NCBI GenBank assembly: GCA_035456465.1
Contig: DATIDD010000053.1
Location: 1-64,000, forward strand
DNA: 64,000 nucleotides
Direction of reading: 5' to 3'
Source of the DNA: DATHTC01 sp035456465
GTDB lineage: Bacteria > Actinomycetota > Thermoleophilia > Gaiellales > Gaiellaceae
The position numbers and the translations under genes were made by a program. Shown here in pieces: positions 50,967 to 57,668 of the stretch. The notes under the pieces were generated by a model, which made no database searches, was not told where the DNA came from, and was given only the letters and a program-made list of their open reading frames with translations. The number at the start of each line of letters is the position of its first letter. Position 1 is the first letter of the stretch.

Positions 50967-51470
50967 GTGGAGAGGTGGCGCCTCCGGCGGGCCGGCTTCG
51001 TGCTGCTGTGCGCGCTCGCCGCGCTGGCGACCGGCGGCGCGATGGTGTGGGTGCTCGCGCCAGGCGGCGCGGCCGCGAGGGAGCGCCACGCGTGCGCGCC
51101 GCCCGGGACGAGCGCGACGGCGGTCCGCGACCGCTTCGTCGCCACCGCCGTCCTGCGCGTCGACACCGCGTGCTCGTACGAGCTCGTCACGCCCGAGTTG
51201 CGGCAGGGGCTCACGCGCGAGCAGTGGGCCGCCGGCGAGATCCCGGTGATCCCGTTCCACACGGCGCTGCCCGGTCGCGTCACCGTCCGGGTGGCGCCGC
51301 GCGACGCGCCTCCCGGCCAGCGCGCCAGCCTCGTCTCGCTGACGGCGGCAGACATCGGCGAGTACGTGTTCGAGGTCGTGCTGGTGCGCCGCGCGGGGCG
51401 CTGGCTCGTCGGCTACTGGAACGCCGCACCCTGGGGCGCGGCGCTGTCCGCACCGCGCGCGTCGCCGTAG
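50967..51470 (+). CDS. Membrane-anchored protein of unknown function
   Basis: 167 residues, no recognised family. One N-terminal hydrophobic helix (AGFVLLCALAALATGGAMVWVL split in pieces) is probably an uncleaved anchor. The extracellular part has two Cys (HACAPPG, DTACSYEL) likely disulfide-linked and ends in VVLVRRAGRWLVGYWNAAPWG, resembling small NTF2-like or SnoaL-like secreted domains. GTG follows TAGGGT (50955-50960) by six bases. Confidence 0.65.
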   Translation: MERWRLRRAGFVLLCALAALATGGAMVWVLAPGGAAARERHACAPPGTSATAVRDRFVATAVLRVDTACSYELVTPELRQGLTREQWAAGEIPVIPFHTALPGRVTVRVAPRDAPPGQRASLVSLTAADIGEYVFEVVLVRRAGRWLVGYWNAAPWGAALSAPRASP

Positions 51471-51602
51471 GCGCGGCGCCGTTGCGGACGAGTGTCGTCG
51501 TGTTCTCCTCCGCCGCAGTGGCGCCGTCCGCCGCACCGGTGTCGAGGTAGCCGTACCGTTTCCGTCGGCTCGAAGGCATAGGCTCGGGTCATGGCGTCCG
51601 AG

Positions 51603-52538
51603 TCAGCAGCAGGTGTAGGCGCCCGGGGGCGCGGCACCTTCGAGCGGAGCGGGGAGGTCGGCGGCGGCGAGCGCCGCCCCGTCCAGGAGATCCCGCTCGC
51701 TCGCCTCGAGCTCGTCGAGCCCGAAGCGCCGCAGCACCTCCGCGACGATCGCGACACCGGCGACGATCACGGGCGCCCGCTCGGGGTCGAGCCCGGGGAC
51801 GCGTCGCCGCTCGTCCGGCGGCAGCCCCGCCAGGCGCGCGAGCTGGGCCTCCACGTGGTCGACGCCGATGAGGTGGCCGTGGACGAGGTCGGGATCCTCG
51901 GCGGCGAGGCCGAGGTCGATCGTCGCGAGCGTCGTGACCGTGCCGGCGACGCCGACCGCGCCCGTGACGCGAGCGGCGACGCCGTCGGGGACCCGTCCGG
52001 CGAGCACGCGCGCGACCTCGCGTCGCAGCGCCGGGACGTCGTCGCCGAAGCGCTCGGTCATCCGCACGCAGCCGACGTCGAGGCTCGCACGGAAGCCGCC
52101 GTCGGCGAGGACGAGCTCCGTCGAGCCCCCGCCGACGTCGACGACGACCGTGGCCGGGTCGAGCGTGCGACCGACGGACACGCCCCGCACGGTCAGCTCC
52201 GCCTCCTCGTCGCCGCTGAGCAGCCGGGTGGCGAAGCCGTAGCTCCACTCGATCTCGCCGAGGAAGGCCTCTCCGTTCTCGGCGTCCCGCACCGCGCTCG
52301 TCGCGACGAGCAGCACCCGCTCGGCGCCGTGCGCCTCCGCGGCCCGGCGGAACTCGGCGAGGACGTTCCGCACTCGGGCGATCGGGACCGGGAGCAGGCG
52401 CCTGCGCGCGTCGACGCCCTCGCCGAGGCGCGTGATCGCGAGCCGGCGGTCGAGCGCGCGGACGCTGCCGTCGTCGACGTCGGCGACGAGCAGCCTGGTG
52501 GAGTTCGTGCCGAGGTCGACCGCTCCGACGACCGTCAC
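51603..52538 (-). CDS. Ppx/GppA family phosphatase
   Basis: 311 residues. Phosphate-1 motif VGAVDLGTNSTRLLVAD (~4-20), VLLVATSAVRDAENGE (~76), phosphate-2 VVVDVGGGSTELVLAD (~131) and GVAGTVTTLATIDLGL (~200). This is the short actinobacterial form with the two ASKHA domains only, as in mycobacterial Ppx1. Cleaves polyphosphate or pppGpp. GTG start overlaps the upstream gene's stop by four bases. Ends in an unusual AYTCC. Confidence 0.9.
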   Translation of the reverse strand: MTVVGAVDLGTNSTRLLVADVDDGSVRALDRRLAITRLGEGVDARRRLLPVPIARVRNVLAEFRRAAEAHGAERVLLVATSAVRDAENGEAFLGEIEWSYGFATRLLSGDEEAELTVRGVSVGRTLDPATVVVDVGGGSTELVLADGGFRASLDVGCVRMTERFGDDVPALRREVARVLAGRVPDGVAARVTGAVGVAGTVTTLATIDLGLAAEDPDLVHGHLIGVDHVEAQLARLAGLPPDERRRVPGLDPERAPVIVAGVAIVAEVLRRFGLDELEASERDLLDGAALAAADLPAPLEGAAPPGAYTCC

Positions 52539-52855
52539 TTGCGCGGGACGACCCAGGTCGCGCGCGCAATGCCTGCGCGAACGTCGGCCAGCGCCGCGGT
52601 CAGGATCGCGAGCCGCGCGCGGCTGCGCGCGAGGCGCGCCGTCGCCTCGGCGAGGCGTCCGCTGCCGTCCTCGAGCGCGCCGGCCTTGGCCGCGGCCGCG
52701 TCCGTCGCCTCGGTCAGCCGCAGCGACGTTTCCGAGACGACTCGCGAGAACGACCGGAATCCGCGCCAGGCCGCGAGCGTTCTGACGACCAGGAAGGCGA
52801 TCGATCCGGCCAGGGCGGCGATGGAGATCCCGAGCGACAGCCAGACGAGCACCAC
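52535..52855 (-). CDS. Small single-pass membrane protein with helical tail
   Basis: ~106 residues, family not recognised. An N-terminal membrane helix (VVLVWLSLGISIAALAGSIA, FLVVRTL) is followed by a charged Ala-rich coiled-coil-like region (SETSLRLTEATDAAAAKAGA). GTG 52855 is chosen because the divergent PAP2 gene starts at 52875. Longer upstream starts would overlap it. It overlaps ppx by GTGA, indicating a two-gene operon. Confidence 0.55.
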   Translation of the reverse strand: MVLVWLSLGISIAALAGSIAFLVVRTLAAWRGFRSFSRVVSETSLRLTEATDAAAAKAGALEDGSGRLAEATARLARSRARLAILTAALADVRAGIARATWVVPRK

Positions 52856-52874
52856 GGCGTCGGCGATCCTACCC

Positions 52875-53651
52875 GTGCTCGGCCTCGTGACCGCGCTGCT
52901 GCCGGCGCTGCGCCGGCGGCGCAACGGGCTGCAGCAGATCGCGATCGTGCTGGCGGCCGTGGGCGTCTACGAGTCGGTCCGGATCGCGATCACGCCGAAC
53001 TGGGACCTGGCGATGCGCAACGCGCAGCGCATCTGGGAATGGGAGCAGGCGCTGCGGGTCAACCTCGAGGAGCCGATCCAGCAGTTCTTCCTCGCCATCC
53101 CCGACGCCGTCGAGGCCCTGAACGTCTTCTACTTCGTCGGCCACTTCCTGCTCACGGGGCTGTTCTTCCTGTGGCTGTACCGGCGCAGCGGCGAGGGCTT
53201 CCGCGCCTTCCGCAACGGCTTCTTCGTCGCGACGACGATCGCCCTGCTCGTGCACTGGCAGTTCCCGACCGCGCCGCCGCGCCTCGCCGACGTCGGCCTC
53301 GTGGACACCCTCCGCGCCCTCTCCGGGATCGACATCGGCTCGCACAGGAGCGAGGCGCTGTCGAACCCGGTGTTCGCGGTGCCGTCGCTGCACGCGGGCT
53401 ACGCCGCCGGCGTGGGGGCCGGACTCGTGCTCTACGCGCGCCGGCGCTGGGTGCGCGTCGTCGGCGTCCTCTACCCGCTGCTCGTCATCCTGACCATCGT
53501 CGTCACCGGCAACCACTTCCTCTTCGACGCGGCCGCCGGACTGCTCGTGATGGCGCTCGGATTCGGCTTGGCAGCGGCGGTTGGGCGCCTCTGGCCCGGC
53601 GGGGACGGTGCTATACTCGAGCCAGCGACGCGGGGTGGAGCAGTCAGGTAG
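52875..53651 (+). CDS. PAP2-superfamily membrane phosphatase/phosphotransferase (AUR1-like)
   Basis: 258 residues, about six membrane helices. The catalytic C-terminal pattern is PSLHAGYAAGVGAGLVLYAR (~176) and GNHFLFDAAAGLLVM (~213), the His residues of the PAP2 core as found in inositol phosphorylceramide synthase-like proteins. N-terminal IWEWEQALRVNLEEPIQQFF is the matching family helix. It probably acts on a membrane lipid phosphate. The last 23 bases, including the TAG stop, run into the tRNA-fMet gene. Confidence 0.85.
   Translation: MLGLVTALLPALRRRRNGLQQIAIVLAAVGVYESVRIAITPNWDLAMRNAQRIWEWEQALRVNLEEPIQQFFLAIPDAVEALNVFYFVGHFLLTGLFFLWLYRRSGEGFRAFRNGFFVATTIALLVHWQFPTAPPRLADVGLVDTLRALSGIDIGSHRSEALSNPVFAVPSLHAGYAAGVGAGLVLYARRRWVRVVGVLYPLLVILTIVVTGNHFLFDAAAGLLVMALGFGLAAAVGRLWPGGDGAILEPATRGGAVR
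53612..53617 (+). promoter_or_regulatory. -10 box of tRNA-fMet inside the PAP2 coding end
   Basis: TATACT lies 11 bases before the mature tRNA 5' end, a near-consensus -10 in a very GC-rich context. No convincing -35 was found at 16-18 bases; TTGGGC (53581-53586) is too far. Confidence 0.5.
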
Positions 53652-53702
53652 CTCGCCGGGCTCATAACCCGGAGGTCGCGGGTTCAAATCCCGCCCCCGC
53701 TA
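53629..53702 (+). tRNA. Initiator tRNA-fMet (CAU)
   Basis: 74-base cloverleaf: acceptor CGCGGGG/CCCCGCT leaving the initiator-type unpaired first position, D arm GAGCAGTCAGGTAGCTC, anticodon stem with the three initiator G:C pairs (GGG-CTCATAA-CCC, anticodon CAT at 53663-53665), and T arm GCGGG-TTCAAAT-CCCGC. No encoded CCA. Its 5' end overlaps the PAP2 stop and its 3' end abuts an integrase remnant, so it is a probable att site. Confidence 0.95.
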
Positions 53703-54030
53703 TCGAAAAGCCCCGCATAACGGGGCTTTTCTCGTTCCGGGGTTGCGGATCGTTCGGTTTTTGCTACCCGTCTTGCTACCCAAACAGGCCCGAACATCCT
53801 GACCTCGCTCGTCTCGGCTGCGCCGGGGACAGCACCTGGGCGGCGTGGATGTAGCGGTCCGTGATCGTGCTCTGGGAGTGCCCTGCCTTCGCCTGCACGT
53901 AGGCGTGAGGATTGCCGGCGGCCGCCTCATGGGTGAGAGCGGTGTGCCGAAAGGTCGTGCCAGGGCCGGAACGGCTTGGTGATCCCGGCGGCCTTCAGCG
54001 CGGGCTTCATGTAGAGCGTCGCGGGCGTCA
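53684..54030 (-). pseudogene. C-terminal remnant of a tyrosine integrase (frameshifted)
   Basis: Read leftward from ~54016: LYMKPALKAAGITKPFRPWH leads to the Arg box HDL-RHTALTHEAAAGNP, interrupted by one extra T (53949-53952, CCTTTCGG where CCTTCGG is expected). It continues to AGHSQSTITDRYIHAAQVL with the catalytic His and Tyr. A missing base near 53825 then shifts frame again; the restored tail PGAAETSEVRMFG runs on to a TGA in the tRNA T-loop (53684-53686). Upstream is an in-frame stop and a 10-base tandem duplication (GCGTCACGCA, 54026). Only the last ~90-110 residues remain, so it is non-functional. Confidence 0.75.
53706..53730 (+). terminator. Intrinsic terminator of tRNA-fMet
   Basis: AAAAGCCCCG/CGGGGCTTTT, a perfect 10-bp inverted repeat with a 5-base loop starting four bases after the tRNA, with the T-run on the 3' arm. 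On the minus strand it lies within the extended frame of the integrase remnant. Confidence 0.85.
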
Positions 54031-54201
54031 CGCAGCGTCACGCCCGTCGCGAGGTGGTGGTTGCCGTGGAGGGCTGGGTCGAGGTCGACGGTGAGGTCTT
54101 CGGTGCTGCACCGCCTGCCGCTCCTGCAACTCCCGCCTCGCCGCCGATTCCTAAGCAGCGGATCCCGGCAACACCCCCGCACCGCGCCGCGCAAAAACGG
54201 C
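54031..54201. other. Gap between integrase remnant and small membrane gene
   Basis: No intact gene, tRNA or clear terminator is visible on either strand. Composition is slightly less GC-rich than the surroundings. It may be the truncated central part of the integrase, but no catalytic Arg I box could be read. Confidence 0.4.
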
Positions 54202-54402
54202 CTAGTGGCGTTTGTGCCTGTCTCTCTCCGCCTGATCCCAGTCGAGGTGTGAATCCTCCATGCGCCCGACGGCGAACCACAGCGCTACGCCCGGTATCAG
54301 ACCCGCGAACACGACGACCGCGGCCCAGCCCCACGAAAACGCAAATCCGAGGACGACCGCGAGAAGCAAGTACAGACCAACGAGAACACCGAGGCGACTC
54401 AC
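54202..54402 (-). CDS. Small two-helix membrane protein
   Basis: 66 residues, family unknown. Two hydrophobic segments (LGVLVGLYLLLAVVLGFAF and WAAVVVFAGLIPGVALWFAV) are followed by a hydrophilic tail (EDSHLDWDQAERDRHKRH). GTG start; an AGGAG lies 12 bases upstream, a little far. It lies inside the decayed element and may be cargo. Confidence 0.55.
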   Translation of the reverse strand: MSRLGVLVGLYLLLAVVLGFAFSWGWAAVVVFAGLIPGVALWFAVGRMEDSHLDWDQAERDRHKRH

Positions 54403-54500
54403 GATTCGACGCTACTCCTGAGCCGCAAGGACATCAACCGCACGGCGCTGCGCAAGAACGGCTCCCGCTGCAGTCTTCATCGGCGCGGTGGGTCGGTCGA

Positions 54501-54529
54501 TTGCCCCGGCCCGCGTGCGGGCGTAGGAT
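54501..54529 (+). promoter_or_regulatory. Promoter of the small-gene cluster
   Basis: TTGCCC (54501-54506) and TAGGAT (54524-54529) with exactly 17 bases between. Transcription would begin near 54536 and an AGGAG lies six bases before the ATG at 54562. Confidence 0.6.
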
Positions 54530-54561
54530 CGGCCACCACCCGCCTCAGGACAGGAGCCGCG

Positions 54562-54760
54562 ATGAGACCGCTGGCGTGCTGGATCGGTCGTCACGAGTGG
54601 ACGTCGCGCGTCGAGCAGGGGGAGAAGTACGAAGGTGTGCGCGAGGTGTGGAACGGAGCTCGGCGGCGGCGTCGTGGGGCGGGCGACGGGCGTGAGGACG
54701 ACCCCGCCTACACCGGTCCCGCCGAAGGCGGTGGCGCCGAGGGTGACTAGGCGAGGCTGA
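54562..54760 (+). pseudogene. Frameshifted small zinc-knuckle protein gene
   Basis: As it stands the frame encodes 62 residues ending at 54750 (MRPLACWIGRHEWTSRVEQG then EKYEGVREVW). Dropping one G in GAAGGTGTGC (54631-54640) changes the continuation to EKYEVCARCGTELGG, restoring a CxxCG knuckle and extending to TGA 54758-54760. The restored form matches the intact neighbour: C-x4-RH-x-W, GE-x-Y, CxxCG. So the gene is probably disrupted by a single-base insertion or contains a sequencing error. Function of this small family is unknown. Confidence 0.6.
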
Positions 54761-54762
54761 TC

Positions 54763-54918
54763 ATGGCCAAGCGCTGGCGCTGCTACGTGAGACTGCACCG
54801 ATGGGTGGTGAGATGGCGCGACGAGCACGGTGAGCAGAACAGGTACATCGTCTGCCGTGACTGCGGTGAGGAACGCGACCTCGGCCCAGTCGACATGCCG
54901 CCGGGGGTCAACTTCTAG
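54763..54918 (+). CDS. Small CxxCG zinc-knuckle protein (51 residues)
   Basis: 51 residues: MAKRWRCYVRLHRWVVRWRD, then EHGEQNRYIVCRDCGEERDL and a short tail. A first Cys and His (CYVRLH) with a later CRDCG pair could hold one zinc ion. It begins two bases after the restored end of its frameshifted paralogue, so the two were probably a tandem pair. Too short for ordinary gene calling. DNA-, RNA- or protein-binding roles are all possible. Confidence 0.6.
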   Translation: MAKRWRCYVRLHRWVVRWRDEHGEQNRYIVCRDCGEERDLGPVDMPPGVNF

Positions 54919-54978
54919 GACGGCCGAGGCCCGACGGGACATCTCGCGCTGACGACGGGCCTACGGGAAGATCCCGTC

Positions 54979-55150
54979 GTGAGCGGGTATAGGTTCCGGT
55001 TGTACGCCAAGGACGGCGACGACCTGGGCACCCCCCGAGTTCTCGGAGCCGAACTGGAGCGTCGTCGACACGATCGCGTTACGTGACCGCATCTACCGCG
55101 TATACCGCGTCGTGTACCTCGACGACGACGGCGACGGCGGGGGATGCTGA
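54979..55150 (+). pseudogene. Frameshifted small acidic protein gene
   Basis: GTG SGYRFRLYAKDGDDLGT is followed by a run of six Cs (55031-55037). Removing one C restores PEFSEPNWSVVDTIALRDRI and YRVYRVVYLDDDGDGGGC, giving a 56-residue product ending at TGA 55148-55150; as sequenced the frame stops at 55084-55086. The opening RFRLYxxDGDDLG is typical of a small conserved actinobacterial family of unknown function. A hairpin ACGGGA/TCCCGT (54963-54977) lies just before the start. Confidence 0.55.
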
Positions 55151-55238
55151 TGCTCGAGGAGCCGCCGACGTCGACGTGAGAGGCGGTTGCGAGCCCCGCA
55201 CCGCGCTGCGCGGATACGTCGCTCAGCCTCGAAGGACG

Positions 55239-55265
55239 AAAACCCCTGCATAGACAGGGGTTTTT
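55239..55265 (+). terminator. Intrinsic terminator after the small-gene cluster
   Basis: AAAACCCCTG/CAGGGGTTTT with a 6-base loop and a T5 run (55261-55265). Well formed for this genome. It would end the transcript begun at ~54536. Between 55151 and 55238 nothing else is recognisable. Confidence 0.8.
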
Positions 55266-55287
55266 GCATCGACAGGGTTTTCGCGTC

Positions 55288-55377
55288 GAGCACCTGATCT
55301 CCCGCTGCGCCGCGACGGTTCTCCGTCGCGTGGTAGGAGCGGCTCCGGGGCTCGGGCGAGCCGCAGGTCAGGTGCTC
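55288..55377. other. 90-base multi-branched self-complementary element (candidate structured RNA)
   Basis: Three perfect stems nest as a three-way junction: GAGCACCTGA/TCAGGTGCTC (55288-55297, 55368-55377), CGCGACGG/CCGTCGCG with tetraloop TTCT (55311-55330), and GCGGCTC/GAGCCGC (55339-55364). No credible protein is encoded on either strand. It could be an RNA, a DNA cruciform or the far end of the decayed element. Nothing else is recognised up to the hydrolase start at 55529. Confidence 0.5.
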
Positions 55378-55528
55378 CACGCCGAGCTCGCAGGCTCGCG
55401 TCCGGCTTCGGAAAAACACGGAGCCGTATCGGTGCTCTCCCGGATGGAGGACTGAGTTCCGCGACGGATCGTCGCCGGTTGCGACAGCTGGAAGGAGCGA
55501 CTGTGCGTCAGGTCGAGAGGGAGGCTCG

Positions 55529-57544
55529 ATGAACGCCTCATCCGCACAGTTCGGCCGCGGCCGGGTAGTCGCGCTCGTGCTGATCGCGCTGGTCGCACTC
55601 TGGCTCGGCTACCTCCATTTCGCCGGTGGCTCGGACTCGGTCTCGGTGCCGTCGGGCGGGCAGGAGGGGCAGCTGACACTGGAGTCGTGCACGTACGAGG
55701 GTGAGCCCGCCGACTGCGGGACGCTGGTCGTCCGCGAGAACCGGCGCGACCCCGACTCACGCCTGATCGCGCTGCCCGTGAAGCGCATTCGGACGCAATC
55801 GGCGAATCCCGGCGTGCCGGTCTTCGGCCTGTACGGCGGCCCCGGCCACAGCAACTTCAAGTTCACCGCCATGACGCGGTTCGCGGGCGACCGGGACGTG
55901 GTCCTCGTCGGCTATCGCGGTGTCGACGGTTCGGTGCGCCTCGACTGCCCAGAGGTCGTCGACTCGCGGGAGAGCTCACCCGACTGGCTCAGGACGTCGT
56001 CACTCGAGTCCGACGCGGCGGCGTTCCGCGCCTGCGCCGAGCGGATCCGCGACGACGGCGTCGACCTGGCCGGGTACACGATTCCGCAGCGGATCGACGA
56101 CTTCGAGCTCGTGCGGCGCAAGCTCGGGTACGGGCCGATCGACCTGGTGAGCGAGAGCTTCGGCACGCGTCTCGCGCTGATCTACGCCTGGCGCTACCCC
56201 AAGAGCATCCACCGTTCGGTGATGGTCGGCGCGAACCCGCCCGGCCACTTCCTCTGGGACGCGAAGACGACCGAGGAGCAGCTCCAGCGCTACAGCGCTC
56301 TGTGTGCCGAGGACGAGGGCTGTCGCGCGCGAACCGATGATCTGGCCGCAACGGTGAACTCGGAGTTCGAGCGGATCCCGAGCCGCTGGGCGTTCCTGCC
56401 GATCAAGGAGGGCAACATCCGGGCGGCGGCACTCGCCGGTCTGTTCAACGCGACGTCCGACGGCGGGGGGCCGCTCGCCGGGCCGCTGACGCTCGACACC
56501 TTCCTCTCGTCGGAGGAGGGCGACGCGAGCGGCATGTGGTTGCTCTCCGTAGCGACCCAGCTCGTCTTTCCGCGGGTGCAGGTCGCCGGGGACGTCGCCG
56601 CCATGGGACGGATCGACGACGCGTATGCGAGGCGGTTCTTCGCCGCACCGGTCGACCGCGGCGCCGCCCTCGGCAGCGGCTTCACCGAGTTCGTCTGGGT
56701 CGGCGGACGACTGGTCGACGCGTGGCCGGCGACCCCCGACGACAAGCTGTACAACAGCCTCCAGGACTCGAACGTCGAGACGCTGCTCGTCGGCGGCGCG
56801 CTGGACTTCTCCACGCCGCCGCAGGTCGCACGCCGCGAGCTGCTGCCCCATCTCCCAAACGGGCAGCAGGTCGTGCTCCCGAACCTTGGGCACACCGAGG
56901 ACTTCTGGGCCTACCAGGAGGCGGCGTCGACACGGCTGATCAAGACGTATCTCGATACCGGCCGCGTCGACACGTCGGCCTACACCGAGAACCGTCTCGA
57001 CCTCACGCCGTCGCTCACGCACTCGGAGCTGGCCAAGGTCGCCGTCGGCGTCATGCTCGGATTCGCGGCGCTGGCCCTCTTCTCGCTGGTCTGGCTCGCC
57101 CGGCGTCTGTTCCGCGGCCAGACGTTCGGGCGGAAGGGCAGCGTCGCTGCGCGGTCGCTGCTCCCCTTCGTCCTCGGGCTGGCAGGGTGGTTCACCGGGG
57201 TGCTGATCGTCCTGATCGCGTTCCCGACGGTGCCGCTCACCAGCGCCGCGCTCGCGGTCGTGTCGATCGCGCCGCCCGTTGCGCTCGCCGTCTACGCGGG
57301 CTGGTACCGGCCCGCTGCCTACGGAATGGTCGCGGCCCTCGTCGCGCTCAGCAGCGCTGTGGTCGGCGCCTGGCTCGGATTCCGCGTGCCGGACGGGCCG
57401 GCGCTCGGTTCACTGACGGCGATCGTCGGGGCGATCCTCGGCGCAAACCTCGCGCTCATCGCACTCGACGTCCTCGCGCCGGCGGCCGTGCCCGCCGGCG
57501 AGCCCGAGGCGCCGCAGGCGAGGACGCTCCCCGGTCCGGTCTGA
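55529..57544 (+). CDS. Secreted alpha/beta hydrolase (S33/TAP-like) with C-terminal membrane domain
   Basis: 671 residues. N-terminal signal-anchor (VVALVLIALVALWLGYLHFA), then hydrolase core (~50-480): oxyanion segment FGLYGGPGHSNF (~98), nucleophile LVSESFGTRLALIYAWRYP with Ser at ~210, acid LVGGALDFSTPP (~426) and His NLGHTEDFW (~453). Four or five membrane helices occupy ~505-655. Members are tripeptidyl or proline aminopeptidases; activity is inferred. ATG with GGGAGG upstream. The membrane tail fused to the hydrolase is uncommon. Confidence 0.82.
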   Translation: MNASSAQFGRGRVVALVLIALVALWLGYLHFAGGSDSVSVPSGGQEGQLTLESCTYEGEPADCGTLVVRENRRDPDSRLIALPVKRIRTQSANPGVPVFGLYGGPGHSNFKFTAMTRFAGDRDVVLVGYRGVDGSVRLDCPEVVDSRESSPDWLRTSSLESDAAAFRACAERIRDDGVDLAGYTIPQRIDDFELVRRKLGYGPIDLVSESFGTRLALIYAWRYPKSIHRSVMVGANPPGHFLWDAKTTEEQLQRYSALCAEDEGCRARTDDLAATVNSEFERIPSRWAFLPIKEGNIRAAALAGLFNATSDGGGPLAGPLTLDTFLSSEEGDASGMWLLSVATQLVFPRVQVAGDVAAMGRIDDAYARRFFAAPVDRGAALGSGFTEFVWVGGRLVDAWPATPDDKLYNSLQDSNVETLLVGGALDFSTPPQVARRELLPHLPNGQQVVLPNLGHTEDFWAYQEAASTRLIKTYLDTGRVDTSAYTENRLDLTPSLTHSELAKVAVGVMLGFAALALFSLVWLARRLFRGQTFGRKGSVAARSLLPFVLGLAGWFTGVLIVLIAFPTVPLTSAALAVVSIAPPVALAVYAGWYRPAAYGMVAALVALSSAVVGAWLGFRVPDGPALGSLTAIVGAILGANLALIALDVLAPAAVPAGEPEAPQARTLPGPV

Positions 57545-57668
57545 GCATCGTTCACGAACGCCTCGAACAGGCCTGCGGGCCTTCTCACTGGTGGAGTCCT
57601 CGCGGCGAGGCGCCGGCCCCGTCGACCGAGATTGCCTTCTGCGCCGGGCGTGTCACGATCGCTGCGAG

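Noticed and set aside
52869..53687. Minus-strand frame beginning MNPRPPGYEPGELPDC
   Set aside because: That N-terminus is the reverse translation of tRNA-fMet, a known source of spurious proteins; the rest is antisense to the PAP2 gene.
55264..55455. 63-codon plus-strand and longer minus-strand frames over the 55.3-kb element
   Set aside because: They cross the three-stem structure and have no Shine-Dalgarno; the base pairing explains the sequence better than coding.
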